Assembly (NCBI GenBank): GCA_024114885.1
Contig: CP099427.1
Location: forward strand, 124,001 to 188,000
Source: Septoria linicola
Lineage: Eukaryota > Ascomycota > Dothideomycetes > Mycosphaerellales > Mycosphaerellaceae
Direction of reading: 5' to 3'
Length of the DNA: 64,000 bases
This document shows positions 1 through 11,977 of this stretch, one piece after another. The translations under genes and the position numbers were made by a program. The notes under the pieces are model-generated. The model did no database searches. It was not told the origin of the DNA and was given only the letters and a program-made list of their open reading frames with translations. How positions within the stretch are numbered: the first letter of the stretch is position 1; every line of letters starts with the position of its first letter.

Positions 1-3000
1 CCCACCGAGCAGGGTCGCGGTTTACCGATGGGATGTATCAGCAAGAAGGTGGTGATCGACTTCTCGAAGACGCGTACAATCTCGACCGCCGATCAGGCAG
101 CTCTTCGGCAAGCCCACTTGACACGACATGCCGTGATTCAGAATCATTGAACATCCTCGACCGAGATAGACAGCTGCAAACACGACGCAGATGCTGATGC
201 CCAACTGCGAGTCGCAATAATTCTGGTACTGTCCCAAAATGGAATACTGCACGCTACTGCGTATGCACAACTCTCAATGCCATGGCGCACGCGGAAAACC
301 TCGAGAGTTCAGCAGAACAGCGCCGACAACACCAGTCCCCGCCTATTTTGCACAAGGCACTTTCACATGCATAGCTACTGCAGGTACGGTACTGCTTTTT
401 CCAGCTGACAGCGTACAGGTAATTAGATGCTGCAGGAACAGAGCTATCTACCGCTGTGCATGCTGTGAAGTTGCGCCGTCTATTCTGTGCCTACAGCTGT
501 CATGGCGTTGCATTTCATCATCACCCACCCGCTTGCTCTGGCCGAGCGATGTGGTAGCAGCTTGATATCGCAATATCAATCGCGGAAATAGTCTTCACTT
601 TTCCATATTGCAGCACCGGTCAATACGGACTCATCTCATACAGTATTGGCCCGGCTCGTATTCTTTGCTCAGGCTGGTCCAACAGCCTGAACAAGACGCG
701 CACGGCATCTGGATCTTCGACTTCCTTCCGCCAGTGCCGTCCGCAATACCGAGCCTCGCACGTCTTGGACCCCGGATAGAGGGGATTTCCGCCGTTGCGA
801 CCTTCTGGAGCTTTTCTGATCAGTAAAGATCGCCTCTAAACGAAATTGGGCGTTTCCCAACCTTGAGCGATCGTCGCATCTGTCTTCCTGTCCCATCACC
901 AAGCTACTGGGGACGGCAGTGGCGTGGACTAGGCACACGAACCGCAAACCTACATTTGAAGCCTGCCGCTTGTCTACTTCTCCACCTTCTTTGTGAAGCT
1001 CTCCTCCACGGTTCTCGGCGGTGATGACAATTTCCATCAGCAGCAGGCACAAGCTGCGAGGCGTTGGAGGTGTTGCATGTTGGGAACTCTCACAAACCCC
1101 GACTTTGAGGCCTGTTGATCAGCAGTAAGGATCCATTGAGAAGACACCTTGTAAGCCGAGCTGCCGAACTGCCTCCAGGCACTTTGAAGACCAGCATTAT
1201 GATTCGGCACTCGTGTGCTCGTGCAAGCCTGGTCAGATGACTTTCATCATCTCGCTACAACTTCGCACGAGGACTGCACTGTTCGTGTTGCTGACACGGT
1301 GACCGATATGCAATGTGGCGATATTGTCAAGTGGGTTGCTGATGATGCTCTTGCACGGAAGAGCAGGTGCCGGTGCCAACGAGCACGGTGGCGAGCCCAT
1401 CGCGTATTGTCATCCTGCGGCATTACGGGATCAGCATCACACCCGCGAGCCATCTTCGCGGCATTTGTTAGTGCCAGAGCCTGCTCCACAAGGTGCTCGA
1501 CCTTCACAAAGGCCTCGAACGTTGACAGAAGTTGTTGACAGCCTCATTCTCGTCAAGCGGCACCGCGTGCGTATTGCCCACAATCACCACATACCAACAC
1601 ACTTTTGGGCAAAAACAGCGACGAGTGTGTAAGCCTTCACATCGCGGAAGACATGCGTGCTCCTTCCTGGTGCATACCGCGGAGCCCTGGCTCTGTGCCG
1701 TGCGTACCCGCGGTCTTCGCTGCAGCACGCGTATCATCACTTGAGTTCCAGCTGTGCGAGGCGTGCTGGGCTTGGTTGATATGCTGGCACGTTGAAGCTG
1801 ACAGTGGAAGCAGCATAACGAGAAAACAGGGTCTCATCTCACATGCAGAAGGTCTGCCATCGGAAGACACAACGTCGGGCCAAGATGTGGAGGTGTCGAT
1901 GCTCATTCTGTGCCACATGGGTACCGCTCTATAACGACTCGCTTGATCGCATCCGAATGTCCTGACTTCCGGACCGCTTACGCACGGCGTGTGGCGTGGT
2001 GAAGACCAGCACCAAGCAAATCCCGAGCGACCTAGAATTTGTTGACATGAAGGTGCAAGTGTCAATGCGAAATCGGACCGCAATCATATCAATACAGGTG
2101 AGTGCGGAGTGCTTCCTCGATGTATCTCTGGCGTCGACAAGGCGTATCGTAGACGGCATGCTCGACAGCATCGCCGCCTTCTCGGCTGGGGACCACTATC
2201 CATCGCCTGGAATTGCACGTCCGAGTCATGGAGCGCAACGGCCAGCCCAAAGGCGATTACTTAAAGCAAGAGTCTAACAGCAATCTTCTCCGCGCTCGTG
2301 CTCACACCGAGGGATCTCAGGCTGTGTCACGCGTTGAATGTTGTGCCTGAGGTCAAAGTTGAACTCTGCGCTGATGCGCAGGAATGTGTTGAATTGAGCA
2401 TACTGACCGGCTTGATCATTGTCCACGACACCTTCTGTCTGGAATACAATCGTCACAGGACCAGGCGCAATGCATACTCCGAATGCTGAGCATGGGTCGA
2501 TTGCCAACTGCTGAACGTCCGCTCAATCTTGCCACGCCGGACAGTTGGGATCTCTTGTTGTCGAACCGCATATTTCTGCTTCAGCCTTGGATATATTGTA
2601 CGATGAAGTGAGCCCTGGTACTCGACTGTTTGACCAAGTTTCACACTTCGTTCTCCTACACCTATCATTCTGAAACCGCAAGTTGGTTCGAGATTGTTCG
2701 TCATTACTGCTAATGTGGTTGTAGCTGTCGATGTCGTCGCAGCACTCGATAGCCTTCGAAACGCGTTCTGCTTGAGCAAATTTGTGGTTGCCTTTGAGGG
2801 CCGGCCTCATGGCCGATTGTTGGTTCATCTGAGCGTGGCCAACTACTTTCGACAAGGGCCTAGTGCTGTGTTTGAACTCTGCTTGCCATGCAGAGCACGT
2901 CATAACCAGTACCTATGCAAGGGACGAAGACGGCAGCTCTGGTTCAGGGCAGTAGCATGGGTTCATGGGGCGTGGTTGTTTGCGTGATGAACATGGCCCC

Positions 3001-4164
3001 GTGCATCGCGGGGAAGGCGTTGCACTTCATCGTATTTCGGTGTCATCGGAAAGCTGCGATGGTTGTGGCCATGTCGTGTTGGGCTGCTCTGCGTCCTCGT
3101 CCAAGATTCCGTTGACGGCCTGGGATCCAGATTGGAGGTAAGCAAGTTTCCCATGCTTTTCGATTGACTCCAATATAGTCAGACCATCGTCAAACAGCAT
3201 CTCCTCGCGGGTCCGTCGTGGCATTCGTGCTCGTCGTCGTAAGCATTTGGCAAGATGCAAAGGATCACGAGAAGTGCGAGTCTCCTCAAGGTCACTGTCC
3301 CCTATTTCTGCACGAACCAGAAGTCGAAGCACAGATTGAGAAATTGGTCCAGCATGTCGGTTCTTCAGGGCGCCTGTCGTCTGCGGTCTTGGACCAGGAT
3401 ACGCCTGCAATGGGGGAACTGTACGCAGCCGCGAGGTTAAGCGCGGCGACGTCGAGGCCGATGCGCTTATAGTTCTTTGACAGGTGGACACTACTCTGAC
3501 ATGATTAGTGTGTTCATACACACGCGTGTCAAGCATGCAGCCTTAACACAAGGCTCTAAGGTGACTTCACGCTCGGTGTTGTGCATGCAATAGCATGATC
3601 CTCATATTGATAACAACCAAGAATCGGGTCCGGGTCGGCCTCGTGGCTGAATCGCGAAATAGTCGTTGAAAGCTGGAACGCGAATGTGTTTTGCATACAC
3701 ACAAAGCATGCCCGGCTTGCGGATCGAACTTCGCGACATCATCGGCCTTCTAATCAGTTGCTACGTTCGTCTGCGATCAAAAGCAGCACATCGGCCGGTT
3801 TCGAGTCCTTCAATTTCCTGTCATTGTAAACATTTCTGCTTCAGCCACGAGGCGGTGCTGCGTCGTTTCAAGTGCCGATCGAAGGTTACGACATCGGCAG
3901 AGGAACTCATGGTCTTTGGCACGACTCTTCGCACGCCGGCAGTGACCTATCGTGAGAGAAGTCATGTTCCCAGACACACGCGCGCTCGCGACATGATGTC
4001 GAAATAGAACAAATGCATAGAAGTGCTCTTATTCATGCACGATGATGTTGCCCCACGCTCGGTTGACGCGATGGAATGCGGTTAGCGTGGCAACTTGAGT
4101 CAAGCATCGTGGTTGATTTTCTGATCTCACATGTCGCGACAACCTCACCACTACAACTCCCACA
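1..4164. other. Gene-poor stretch
   Basis: I see no gene I can defend here. Reading frames on both strands are short, overlap each other and lack domain-like content. The most protein-like piece is a minus-strand frame at about 2274-2903 that is open except for one TGA near 2523. A second minus-strand frame at 3027-3536 is open but not recognisable. The last 150 bases should hold the promoter and leader of the SPP2 gene. Confidence 0.4.
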
Positions 4165-5472
4165 ATGAGCGGCAACAAGATATCGCTGTCGCTGGGCGGG
4201 GCTCGAAGGGCACCGCCGCCAACGAATGGGGTCAAGCGTTCCCGTGCTGCGCTGCACGAGGCGGATGAAGAGGGTCTCATGATAGGCAAGACCGAGTCGG
4301 TGTCGCATTTTGACACGAAAGCTGGCGGCGCGGTAGATGCCAGCAAGAAGAAAGAAGACAAAGGTCCCTTGAGCATCGCACCCCAGGCCAATCGCGACTG
4401 GCGAGACAAGGCCAGCTCGCGCAAACGACAAAAAAGTGGTCTGCCTGAGGGTCGGAATGGCAGCAGCGCGACACTGGAAGCTCGAATGAGAGATGTGGAG
4501 GCGAAAGTGGAGGCCAGTAAGCCCAAGTTTGGGCTCAACACGTATGATAGAAAGGACGGGGAGGGAGATGAAGACATGGGAGGGACTAGCGATGTTCCGG
4601 GAAGTCCGCAGGCACAGCAGACCGGCGAGATTGGTGAACCCTCTAAAGCAAAGACAGACGACGAATTGGCTCTGGACGCCCTCTTGGGCAGGACTTCAAC
4701 CGATAAAACCTTGATCATTGCGGGCAACGATAAGCCCATGACTGAAGAGGATGCCTTCAATCACGATGTCGCTGAGGCGCCGGACATGGCGACTCTGGAT
4801 GATTACGCGCGTGTACCTGTGGAGCAGTTTGGTGCAGCACTGCTTCGCGGCATGGGCTGGAAGGATGGGGAAGGCATTGGCAGCCAAAAGGGCAAGAAGC
4901 TTGCCAAAGACACCGGGAAGCTGCCAGAGCGTAGAGCGGCTTTGTTGGGCATCGGTGCCAAAGAGAATGCTGCCATCACACAGGAGATTGGTGCTTGGGG
5001 CAAGGCTTCTCGGGGTAAGGATGCAAAGATCTACAACCCTATACTGATCCGGGACAAGAAGACCGGCAAGACCTACACCGAAGAAGAGCTGGAGAAGAAG
5101 AAGCAGGATGACGAGCGGAAAAAGTATGAGATGGAGTTTGAGAAGAAGGAACGCGACAAAAAGCGTCGAGATGACGGCCACTACGAATCTCGAGACCGAA
5201 GGAAGGACAAGCGACGTGACGATTCGAGGGATCGCACGCGCGGCAAGGACGACCGCGATAGGCGTCGTCGGTATGACGATGACTCTGAAAGCGAAGAAGA
5301 GTACAGTCGACGCAAAGAAAGGGAACGACGCAGGAAGCGGGAACGCGATGAAGAGCATGATCGCGAAAGTTCTCGGAGGCATAGAGGCCGCGACGACAGC
5401 GGGAGAGACAGGCATCATGACAGAGATCGCCGGGACCGTGATCGTGAACGGGACAGAGACCGTAGAAGATAG
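4165..5472 (+). CDS. SPP2: Pre-mRNA splicing factor Spp2-like, G-patch protein
   Basis: An uninterrupted 435-residue protein. Residues about 218-262 form a G-patch-type segment (QFGAALLRGMGW followed by spaced glycines and a KKLAKDTGKLPERRA stretch), which matches the Spp2/MOS2/GPKOW kind of G-patch. The N-terminus begins with a conserved-looking KISLSLGG motif, as in this family. The C-terminus from about residue 310 is a long run of mixed Arg, Lys, Asp and Glu, probably disordered. In yeast, Spp2 binds and activates the DEAH helicase Prp2 in the spliceosome before the first catalytic step, so a nuclear role is expected. The start is the first ATG in a CACAATGAG context. The repetitive C-terminal codons keep other frames open, but those are shadows. 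The family call is strong, and the exact partner is inferred. Confidence 0.88.
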   Translation: MSGNKISLSLGGARRAPPPTNGVKRSRAALHEADEEGLMIGKTESVSHFDTKAGGAVDASKKKEDKGPLSIAPQANRDWRDKASSRKRQKSGLPEGRNGSSATLEARMRDVEAKVEASKPKFGLNTYDRKDGEGDEDMGGTSDVPGSPQAQQTGEIGEPSKAKTDDELALDALLGRTSTDKTLIIAGNDKPMTEEDAFNHDVAEAPDMATLDDYARVPVEQFGAALLRGMGWKDGEGIGSQKGKKLAKDTGKLPERRAALLGIGAKENAAITQEIGAWGKASRGKDAKIYNPILIRDKKTGKTYTEEELEKKKQDDERKKYEMEFEKKERDKKRRDDGHYESRDRRKDKRRDDSRDRTRGKDDRDRRRRYDDDSESEEEYSRRKERERRRKRERDEEHDRESSRRHRGRDDSGRDRHHDRDRRDRDRERDRDRRR

Positions 5473-8400
5473 CCATCAAATGGATACTGCTGACAGTTGT
5501 TTAGATCTGACGTCCACATACCATCGAGCCCTTCACGCCTCCACAACCTCCACAACATCCACTTCTACCACGACCAGTTGTGTATCCTCCGGCCGACCGT
5601 GTCTGCTCGGCGTGAACATCTGTTCCAGGAAAGAAGCGCGTGGCACAGTGCACTCACCATGACACATCGTGGGCCCCAAAGCAATGCTACACAAGCCACG
5701 CGAGGCCACGCGAATCAGAACAATATTTACCACCTTCCTTTCGGCAGCTATATCGGCCTTACAATTTAGCGATACGACACCAGCGTGTGGCGAGCGCCGT
5801 GAAGACACAAGAAGAAGAGATGTCATCGCGTGTCCGAGCACATCTCGATTCTGCCGTATCTGCCCGACGCGTTTGTCTTCTGTCCTCGGTGTGTCTCCAC
5901 GCCAAGCGGCACATCACGATCCTCCTTCCAAGCGACAAAGCACGCGGCGTCTTCACGTTCCGCTGCTTTCTGCAACCTCGAAACGCGCTAGAACTCTTCA
6001 CGTGGAAGCTGACTTTCGTACTTGACGCCATGGTGTTGCACGTAAGTTTGATGGTGTATAGCACTATGTATAGCACTATGTGCCGTGCTCTGCTTGCGTG
6101 CACAGTCCGTTCTGGGTGTCGTTTCACCATCTTTTTGCGGACACTTGTGCAATGCGATGCAACGCACGCAGGCAGGTACGAACGCACATGCAAGGTACAA
6201 GATTTTGACTTGCCTTGTGCATGACGAGAAAGTGACTACACTATTTTGGCTGCAGAGTCTGACTCTGGCACTAGTTACTGTAGGTACGGCCACGGCGATT
6301 GCATTCTGACCACTTTTGCAGCCTCCCATGAAGACACAAAGCACTATTTCGAGCGAGCCGATGCAAGACTTTGGAGAATTTCTCATCACTACTGCTGGCT
6401 TGCAAGCTCCTGTGGCCCGCATGAGCTTGTGAGCACATGATCTGGATGCGAAGTCCCACTGAGAACGTTGAGAAGAGAGAGATGCAGTAGCATCATCGCA
6501 AAAACGCGACCACCTGACCCGTGTGCGTGTCGAGGGAGCTGGACAAGCTCGAATGCGTACGGAGGGAGTTGGACAAGCCCGAATGCGTAGTGAGGGAGCT
6601 TCTGAGGCTCGACTGAGATGCTGTGACGTGGCTAGCTTGCTCGTCCTTTGCTCCGACGAGTGCTCCTGATGAGAGCTGCCGAGGTGATGCTGGACAGGCG
6701 TCAGCAATTTGCGAGCTCGTTGCCAAATGTCTTCGAGCGCTGGATGCGCTCACGATTGATGCAAGCCGATTTGACCTAGACAGTACATCCTGTGGCGGGC
6801 TCGTCCGTACTCGTACACCTGCAAACAGCCACCATTAGACATGCTGAGCTGTCTAGACCAACAATCGTCGTGCATAGCTGTGCTCCTGCAGCCTGTCACC
6901 TCCAAGCTGCTGCTAACCTGACGGCTGAAGGTCAGAGCTGGACCAAGTGCCGCTCACAATCAGGCCCTCCGTTCTCCGTCTCACAGACGGTCGAGGTCAA
7001 GCTCCTAGTCGATGATGCAACTCATCAAGTGTCAAGCTGCCAGATCTTAGCTACCAGTACAGACCAAGCGCGTGATAGGACAAGTACGACCACCTCGTTT
7101 TTAAGACCGTGCTCAGCCTATGTGCCAAGGTGCCAGTCGTCTATAACGGAGCGAAAACTACCAATTGCGATCGCTCGAATTCCTGTCTCCAAGGCTGCCA
7201 GCCGCAATACAAAACTTTCCGCGAGCAATCGCTCTCCTGTCCGGCGCACCGAGCAGTAGCACAATGACTCGTTGACTTATCATCATCAGCACTTGCTCAC
7301 ATAAGCTCGCAGATGTACGACAGCGCAGCGCATCGCGCGTATATTTGTTCTTGAGCATCTGACATCAAATCTCTCTCATCTCTGAGGTACGTTTCTTTTA
7401 AGTTCGAGTAGATATAAATAAATCATGTACGGCAAATCACCTGTCGAGATTCAATCCACACGCCTATAGGACCCCCTTTGATGCCCGTCCTTTGTAAGCA
7501 AGCGGGTGAAGGCGTCAGATGCCTCATTGATACAAACATCAATGCATACATAGATGATCTAAACTACAACACATCACTCATATTCGTGCCAAAGAACTCC
7601 GTTTAGGGTTAGCATACGAAAACACATGCATGGGGACGACGGCGACGACGAGGTATTTCGAGAATCTTAAAAAACAGACCAACTGATTCGTATCGGTATA
7701 AATAAATACATTGTTTGTAAAAGTTTCATTCATGGTCATCGGCCAGAAGCTGAATCTCTCACGCACGCACAGAATTGTGATTTGGGATTTTTTTTTCTGA
7801 AAATTGTCACTTGTTGAAGGAAGTGGCTATCTATCTACTTTATCGAGTACAGCCCCGTCTTCTGATCAAGATACCGTCTCATACAGAATTTCATGCCACA
7901 GAGAGTCACTACGGCCCAGAGCACATCATGTGTCTACGTTATCGAGGACAGACGTGATCACAGATCATCAGGAACAAACTACACGTAAACGTGCATGGTC
8001 ATAGGTCAGCCCCAGCACAGCATGGGCGAAGCAATTATGCAGCTTCCACAAACGATACCACACGCACGACAGTAGAGTGATGCCTCATATCGGTACACGT
8101 GTGATAACATGAGGGCTTGCATTATTGTTGCTGCCAGGCACCATTCCACGATCCAGGAGAAGCACCGTTTCTCCACGACAGACCTGAGGAACGTGTCTCG
8201 AGGCATTTGGCATGTGTTGACTTAGTGATTTGATATGCCTCATGTGGATCTCATAGCATGGCTGCTGCACAGGCTCAGTCAGAGGAATGTCGAAGCCATA
8301 GGAAGCTGGGCTGGACAGAGTTCCGAGTCCACGACCACATCGTGATGTAGCACAAGACTCGTCATGCGGAACCGTCCACACGCTCTGCTGACCCGTTGGT

Positions 8401-9411
8401 GTCTACTGTTCAGGCTACGCCATGCTGAGACTGGAGCAAGCCATGGCTTCACAAGGAGCTGAGATCGACACGAGCCACTTATTCTTGTCGACCTCCACGG
8501 TCCGCAGACTTGGCTGCGCGCTGAGCACTCATAATGACAGACCTCGTCAAGCAACGTACAACACCATGCTGCTCAGACAATCAAAGCTTGCTCGGTCTCC
8601 ACGTCCGCCAGTCTGCTCCAACGTGATCGGCCACCGTACCATGAGTCCGAGAATGTGTCCGCCGAACGGGTATCACGAGCCTCTTCACGCTGGTCCAATC
8701 CACATCGACTAGTCCGGAGGCTCCTCCGAATGTCATTGCCCGCACCAGCAAGATCGCACTCTTCGCGACCAAGTATCAGGCAACCGCTCATCTGACACTC
8801 CTCGCTACGGATGTCGCATCGCATTGCTTCGCATCGCGGGCCATGTGCCGATCACACCCAATGCATCAAGGCTCACAACAGAGCATGCAACACTCCGCGT
8901 TCAAGCACTGTTTATGAGGCTGCCTTCCGGACTCCTGGATCTCTTTTCCTGCATCAACCGGAAGGAAAGTGCCTCGGGATCTGTCGGCCGGCGTGTAAAT
9001 CATGCCGCGCAGCATGCCAGCACCGCTCTGCTTATGCGTGCGACGTTGCCTCAGCCAATGTCGTTTGCTACAGTAGCATTTCTCATCGGCTTCAACATGG
9101 TTCGCATCCTCCGAGCCGCCCAGCACGCGCGCGGAATGATGCATGTCGGACGAAAGGACTAACAGCGGTGAATGTTTCGCCTCGTTCTGATGCATTCGGT
9201 TGCACAGCAGAAGTTGATTTGTCCTGGAGGCAACGACCGCAGCCCTCCTGACCGACTGATATAGCAAGTCGTCTGTCTGTGATCTCCCGTTTCTTCTTTG
9301 ACCAAGTAATTTTCCAAGTGAGCAGAGTCACTGCTGCAACCAATCATCCATTCTGGCGACCGACGGACAGCATCATCGCAGATCGACCAATCACCCTCCT
9401 TAGCACTGCTA
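5473..9411. other. Gene-free stretch with small tandem repeats
   Basis: Nearly 4 kb between SPP2 and the Cys-pair gene with no reading frame I recognise. It holds a 12-base duplication at 6056-6079 and a 30-base tandem repeat at 6532-6600. An AT-richer patch lies at about 7380-7800. No transposase, reverse transcriptase or terminal-repeat structure is visible. Confidence 0.4.
6532..6600. repeat. 30-bp tandem repeat, about 2.3 copies
   Basis: Copies begin at 6532, 6562 and 6592, each starting GAGGGAGYT, and differ by a few substitutions. In one minus-strand frame the unit reads as a ten-residue Ser/Leu/Thr/His repeat, but that frame has no other support as a gene, so I treat the array as a non-coding minisatellite. 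Confidence 0.7.
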
Positions 9412-9921
9412 ATGACGACTGACGGTTTCAGCTGGTGCAGCTGTCCATATTGTCCAGATGATAGTGGTGCGCATCGCTCTACCAGATACTTGTCCCGCGT
9501 CCCATACTATGAAGGAGATCACGAGCATTCCATATGTGCTTGGTGCGAGCTGTGGCAGCAATATGTCCCAGGCTTTGTGAGCAAGAGCCGTCACTGGGCA
9601 TGCGGTCTTGCAGATCTGACAACGATATAGGAGCTCTCACCAATGTATCAGCTCTACTCCCATGCGTTCGAGACGATCCATGACTTCTGGCGTGGTGCTA
9701 GAAACGTCCCAACAATGGAGATAGCTAGCATGATCGAGGGAGTGGCGAAGTATGTCGACGGGCAGAACCTGATGGAGTACAGAATGGGGAGACTCGATGC
9801 GCTCGTCGGTCGGCTTCATCTGATGGCAAGGAATGTGGTACGTATGTCGAGGGAAGAGAGAAGGAGGCGAGCTGAGATGGCGGATTCGCTCCGGCGGACG
9901 AGGGCGATCGGATGGAGGTGA
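9412..9921 (+). CDS. Hypothetical protein with Cys pairs, two exons
   Basis: Predicted exons are 9412-9576 and 9631-9921, giving 151 residues. The 54-base intron has a GTGAGC donor, a CTGAC branch-like site and a TATAG acceptor, and splicing it removes an in-frame TAG while keeping phase. Near the N-terminus, cysteines at about residues 9, 11 and 14 (CSCPYC) pair with a later CAWC, an arrangement that could bind a metal. The second half is a charged, probably helical segment ending in an Arg/Glu-rich stretch. I do not recognise the family and assign no function. The end is uncertain, because the final AGGTGA can also be read as a donor (GTGAGA), so a further exon is possible. The intron is the main reason to believe in this gene. 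Confidence 0.45.
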
Positions 9922-10624
9922 GAGACCCGATCGAAGACGGATCAAGGAGTGGGAGTATTGTGAGAAATTGGTTTATGCAAGCTCGACAGTGGTGTGCTAC
10001 CCAGGAAGAAGGAGCACATAGCTTCAGCCAACGGTGTTCGTGCTTCATATGTCTCGCATGCGACCTCGCCCGCTGCGGCATGCCATTCCTCGCATAGGTG
10101 CTGCTCGTGCCATGCTTCCATCTCTCAAGTAAGTATCGGACATGCCAACAGTCGTAGTTTCTCACAATTGCCACGATGCTCAGGAAGTGGCAGACAAGGT
10201 CCACACTGTGCTCGGGATGCCAGAAGAAAGCATGGTAGAGACAATCCATGAAGATGAGAGACGTGCATTTTGATATGCATGACGAAGCCCCCATGACTTC
10301 GGTAGTGCACTCGATGTGCGATGGATCAGGGGACATGCTTCGTAGCCACATCTCATGGTCATTTGCGTTCGTATGACATTAGAGGTCATTTTCCGCTGCT
10401 GTATGACACATATCATGCTGCCGGATGGGGTCCCCCGTTGCATAAGAACATGTCCTGGAGAGATCCACATCTGGAATCGTGCAGTTCATATTTTCAGGGT
10501 GTGTCCGGAAACGACCCATCGTCCTCATGCTCGAAGCGTTCTCAGAACCGTCTAGCCAGGAGATATCAGGAGATCGCCAGCATGGCCACCACTTTCTCCA
10601 TTCTTTCTGAGCCCACGCTTTCAT
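9922..10624. other. Spacer between convergent genes
   Basis: About 700 bases between the end of the Cys-pair gene and the stop codon of ADE8. No recognisable coding content. It should carry both 3' ends, or a further exon of the upstream gene. Confidence 0.4.
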
Positions 10625-11308
10625 CTACGCCCTCACTTTCCCCTCCCTCCCCCTCACCAACTCCACAACCCTCCTCGTCCCCTCAACAATCAACCCATGC
10701 TCCGCCTGATGAATCCTCTCCTGCAACTCCCCCAACTCCTTACAGCCCTCAATCCCCACCTCCTCACTCACAATCGGCTCCCCCAGATCCACCTCCCGGA
10801 TCACATAGTGAATCATAATCCCCGTCTTCGTCCTCTGCCCTTCCTGAAACTCCTTCCACGCCCGCTCAATACACCCCGCTCCGACCAAATCCCCCGGTAG
10901 CGCGGGATGTAGATTGATGATTGGAATGTGTGCTTCACTCATACGGTCGAGGAAGGAGGGTGTGAGGATGCGCATCCAGCCTGCGCAGACGATGAGTTGG
11001 GGGGAGTCCTGTAGGACGATGTCTGCGAGGGCGGAATCGAAGCGGTTGCGAGCCTCAGAGGACTGGGGATTGGAGGGGTCGTCGGGGTAGGAGTTTTTGA
11101 AGGGCAGCCAGGAGTGGTGGGTTGTGGGGATGTTGGCGGTGGAGGCGCGAGTCAGGCCGTAGGCATTTTTGCGGTCGGAGATGACGCGGATGATTTGCGT
11201 GTTGGGAAGGGAGGGCGTGGTGGAGGTGGATGCGTCGATGAGGGCTTGGAGGTTGGTGCCGCTGCCGGATATGAGGACGGTGATGGGCGTGGGAGGTGGG
11301 ATTGCCAT
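10625..11308 (-). CDS. ADE8: Phosphoribosylglycinamide formyltransferase (GART)
   Basis: A single-exon, 227-residue protein of the PurN/GART family, close to the family's usual length. It transfers a formyl group from 10-formyltetrahydrofolate to GAR, the third step of de novo purine synthesis in the cytosol. The N-terminus carries the phosphate-binding loop ISGSGTNLQALID. The catalytic Asn and His lie in INLHPALPG, and the catalytic Asp follows in REVDLGEPIV. The start codon is 33 bases downstream (in gene orientation) of a six-copy pentanucleotide repeat, so that repeat probably lies in the leader. A proline-rich open frame on the opposite strand is a codon-bias shadow. In yeast this is a stand-alone enzyme (Ade8), and the same is seen here. 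Confidence 0.95.
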   Translation of the reverse strand: MAIPPPTPITVLISGSGTNLQALIDASTSTTPSLPNTQIIRVISDRKNAYGLTRASTANIPTTHHSWLPFKNSYPDDPSNPQSSEARNRFDSALADIVLQDSPQLIVCAGWMRILTPSFLDRMSEAHIPIINLHPALPGDLVGAGCIERAWKEFQEGQRTKTGIMIHYVIREVDLGEPIVSEEVGIEGCKELGELQERIHQAEHGLIVEGTRRVVELVRGREGKVRA

Positions 11309-11977
11309 TGTTGGCTTCGTCGTTGGGAGTATGCTTGGTTATGCTATGCTATGCTATGCTATGCTATGCTCGATTACGCATGGGCAGGTGAGGTGAATAT
11401 GGTATGATCAAACTGATAGTGAAGCTCTTTACTTCACTTGGCTCACAATTTGTGCAGGGATACAGCTGCTCCCCGCCATCTCGGCGGCGCTGTTCCGATC
11501 AGCGAGACATGGGCTGACTGTTTCTCCTACTTCTGGTCATGCAAGTCGTTCAACAGCAGCGCTGGCACCACCAGGCAGTATCAGAACATAGCAGCAATGG
11601 TCTCAGCGATCAACAAAGCAGCAATATCGAAACGCAACTCAACCCCGCCGAGTCGGCAGTTGATGAAGTGTCATCCTTGTTCCTGGCGATCTGTCCGAGC
11701 TTGGCGATCTCGACGAGATTAGCTCGAACGTGTGGCATCGATGACGAGCCCATGATGGTCCATGCATGCACTTGCACGCAATTATTGCAGTTGCAGTTGC
11801 AGACACAGCACAGCTCAGCTCTCGAATCCTCTCTGAGCCGTTGCTGCTGACGACTTTCTCTCATCACTGAACAGTACTTGTCTACAACCGTCTATCAAGA
11901 TAAGGTCTTTGCTTTTCCCAACTATCGTACACTGCAGCCAAGCCTTTTCTACTACCACTGCATCAATCAACGAAAGA
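11309..11977. other. Divergent intergenic region
   Basis: Shared upstream region of ADE8 (minus) and the small gene at 11978 (plus). It holds the pentanucleotide repeat at 11341-11370 and a short TTGCAG triplication near 11790. No gene seen. Confidence 0.5.
11341..11370. repeat. (ATGCT)6 microsatellite
   Basis: Six perfect copies of a five-base unit. On the minus strand this reads (AGCAT)6 and ends 33 bases before the ADE8 start codon, so it is probably transcribed as part of the leader. Confidence 0.95.

Noticed and set aside
3790..3815. Sequence resembling a tRNA B box
   Set aside because: The spacing and A box do not fit, and no cloverleaf can be drawn.
5108..5662. 184-residue Thr/Gly-rich plus-strand frame
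   Set aside because: An alternate frame across the repetitive charged tail of SPP2.
9628..9630. In-frame TAG first read as a nonsense mutation
   Set aside because: It is the acceptor end of a well-formed 54-base intron, so it is not a lesion.
10321..10818. Proline/serine-rich plus-strand ORF
   Set aside because: It overlaps ADE8 antisense. Its low-complexity tail mirrors the biased codons of the enzyme's C-terminus.
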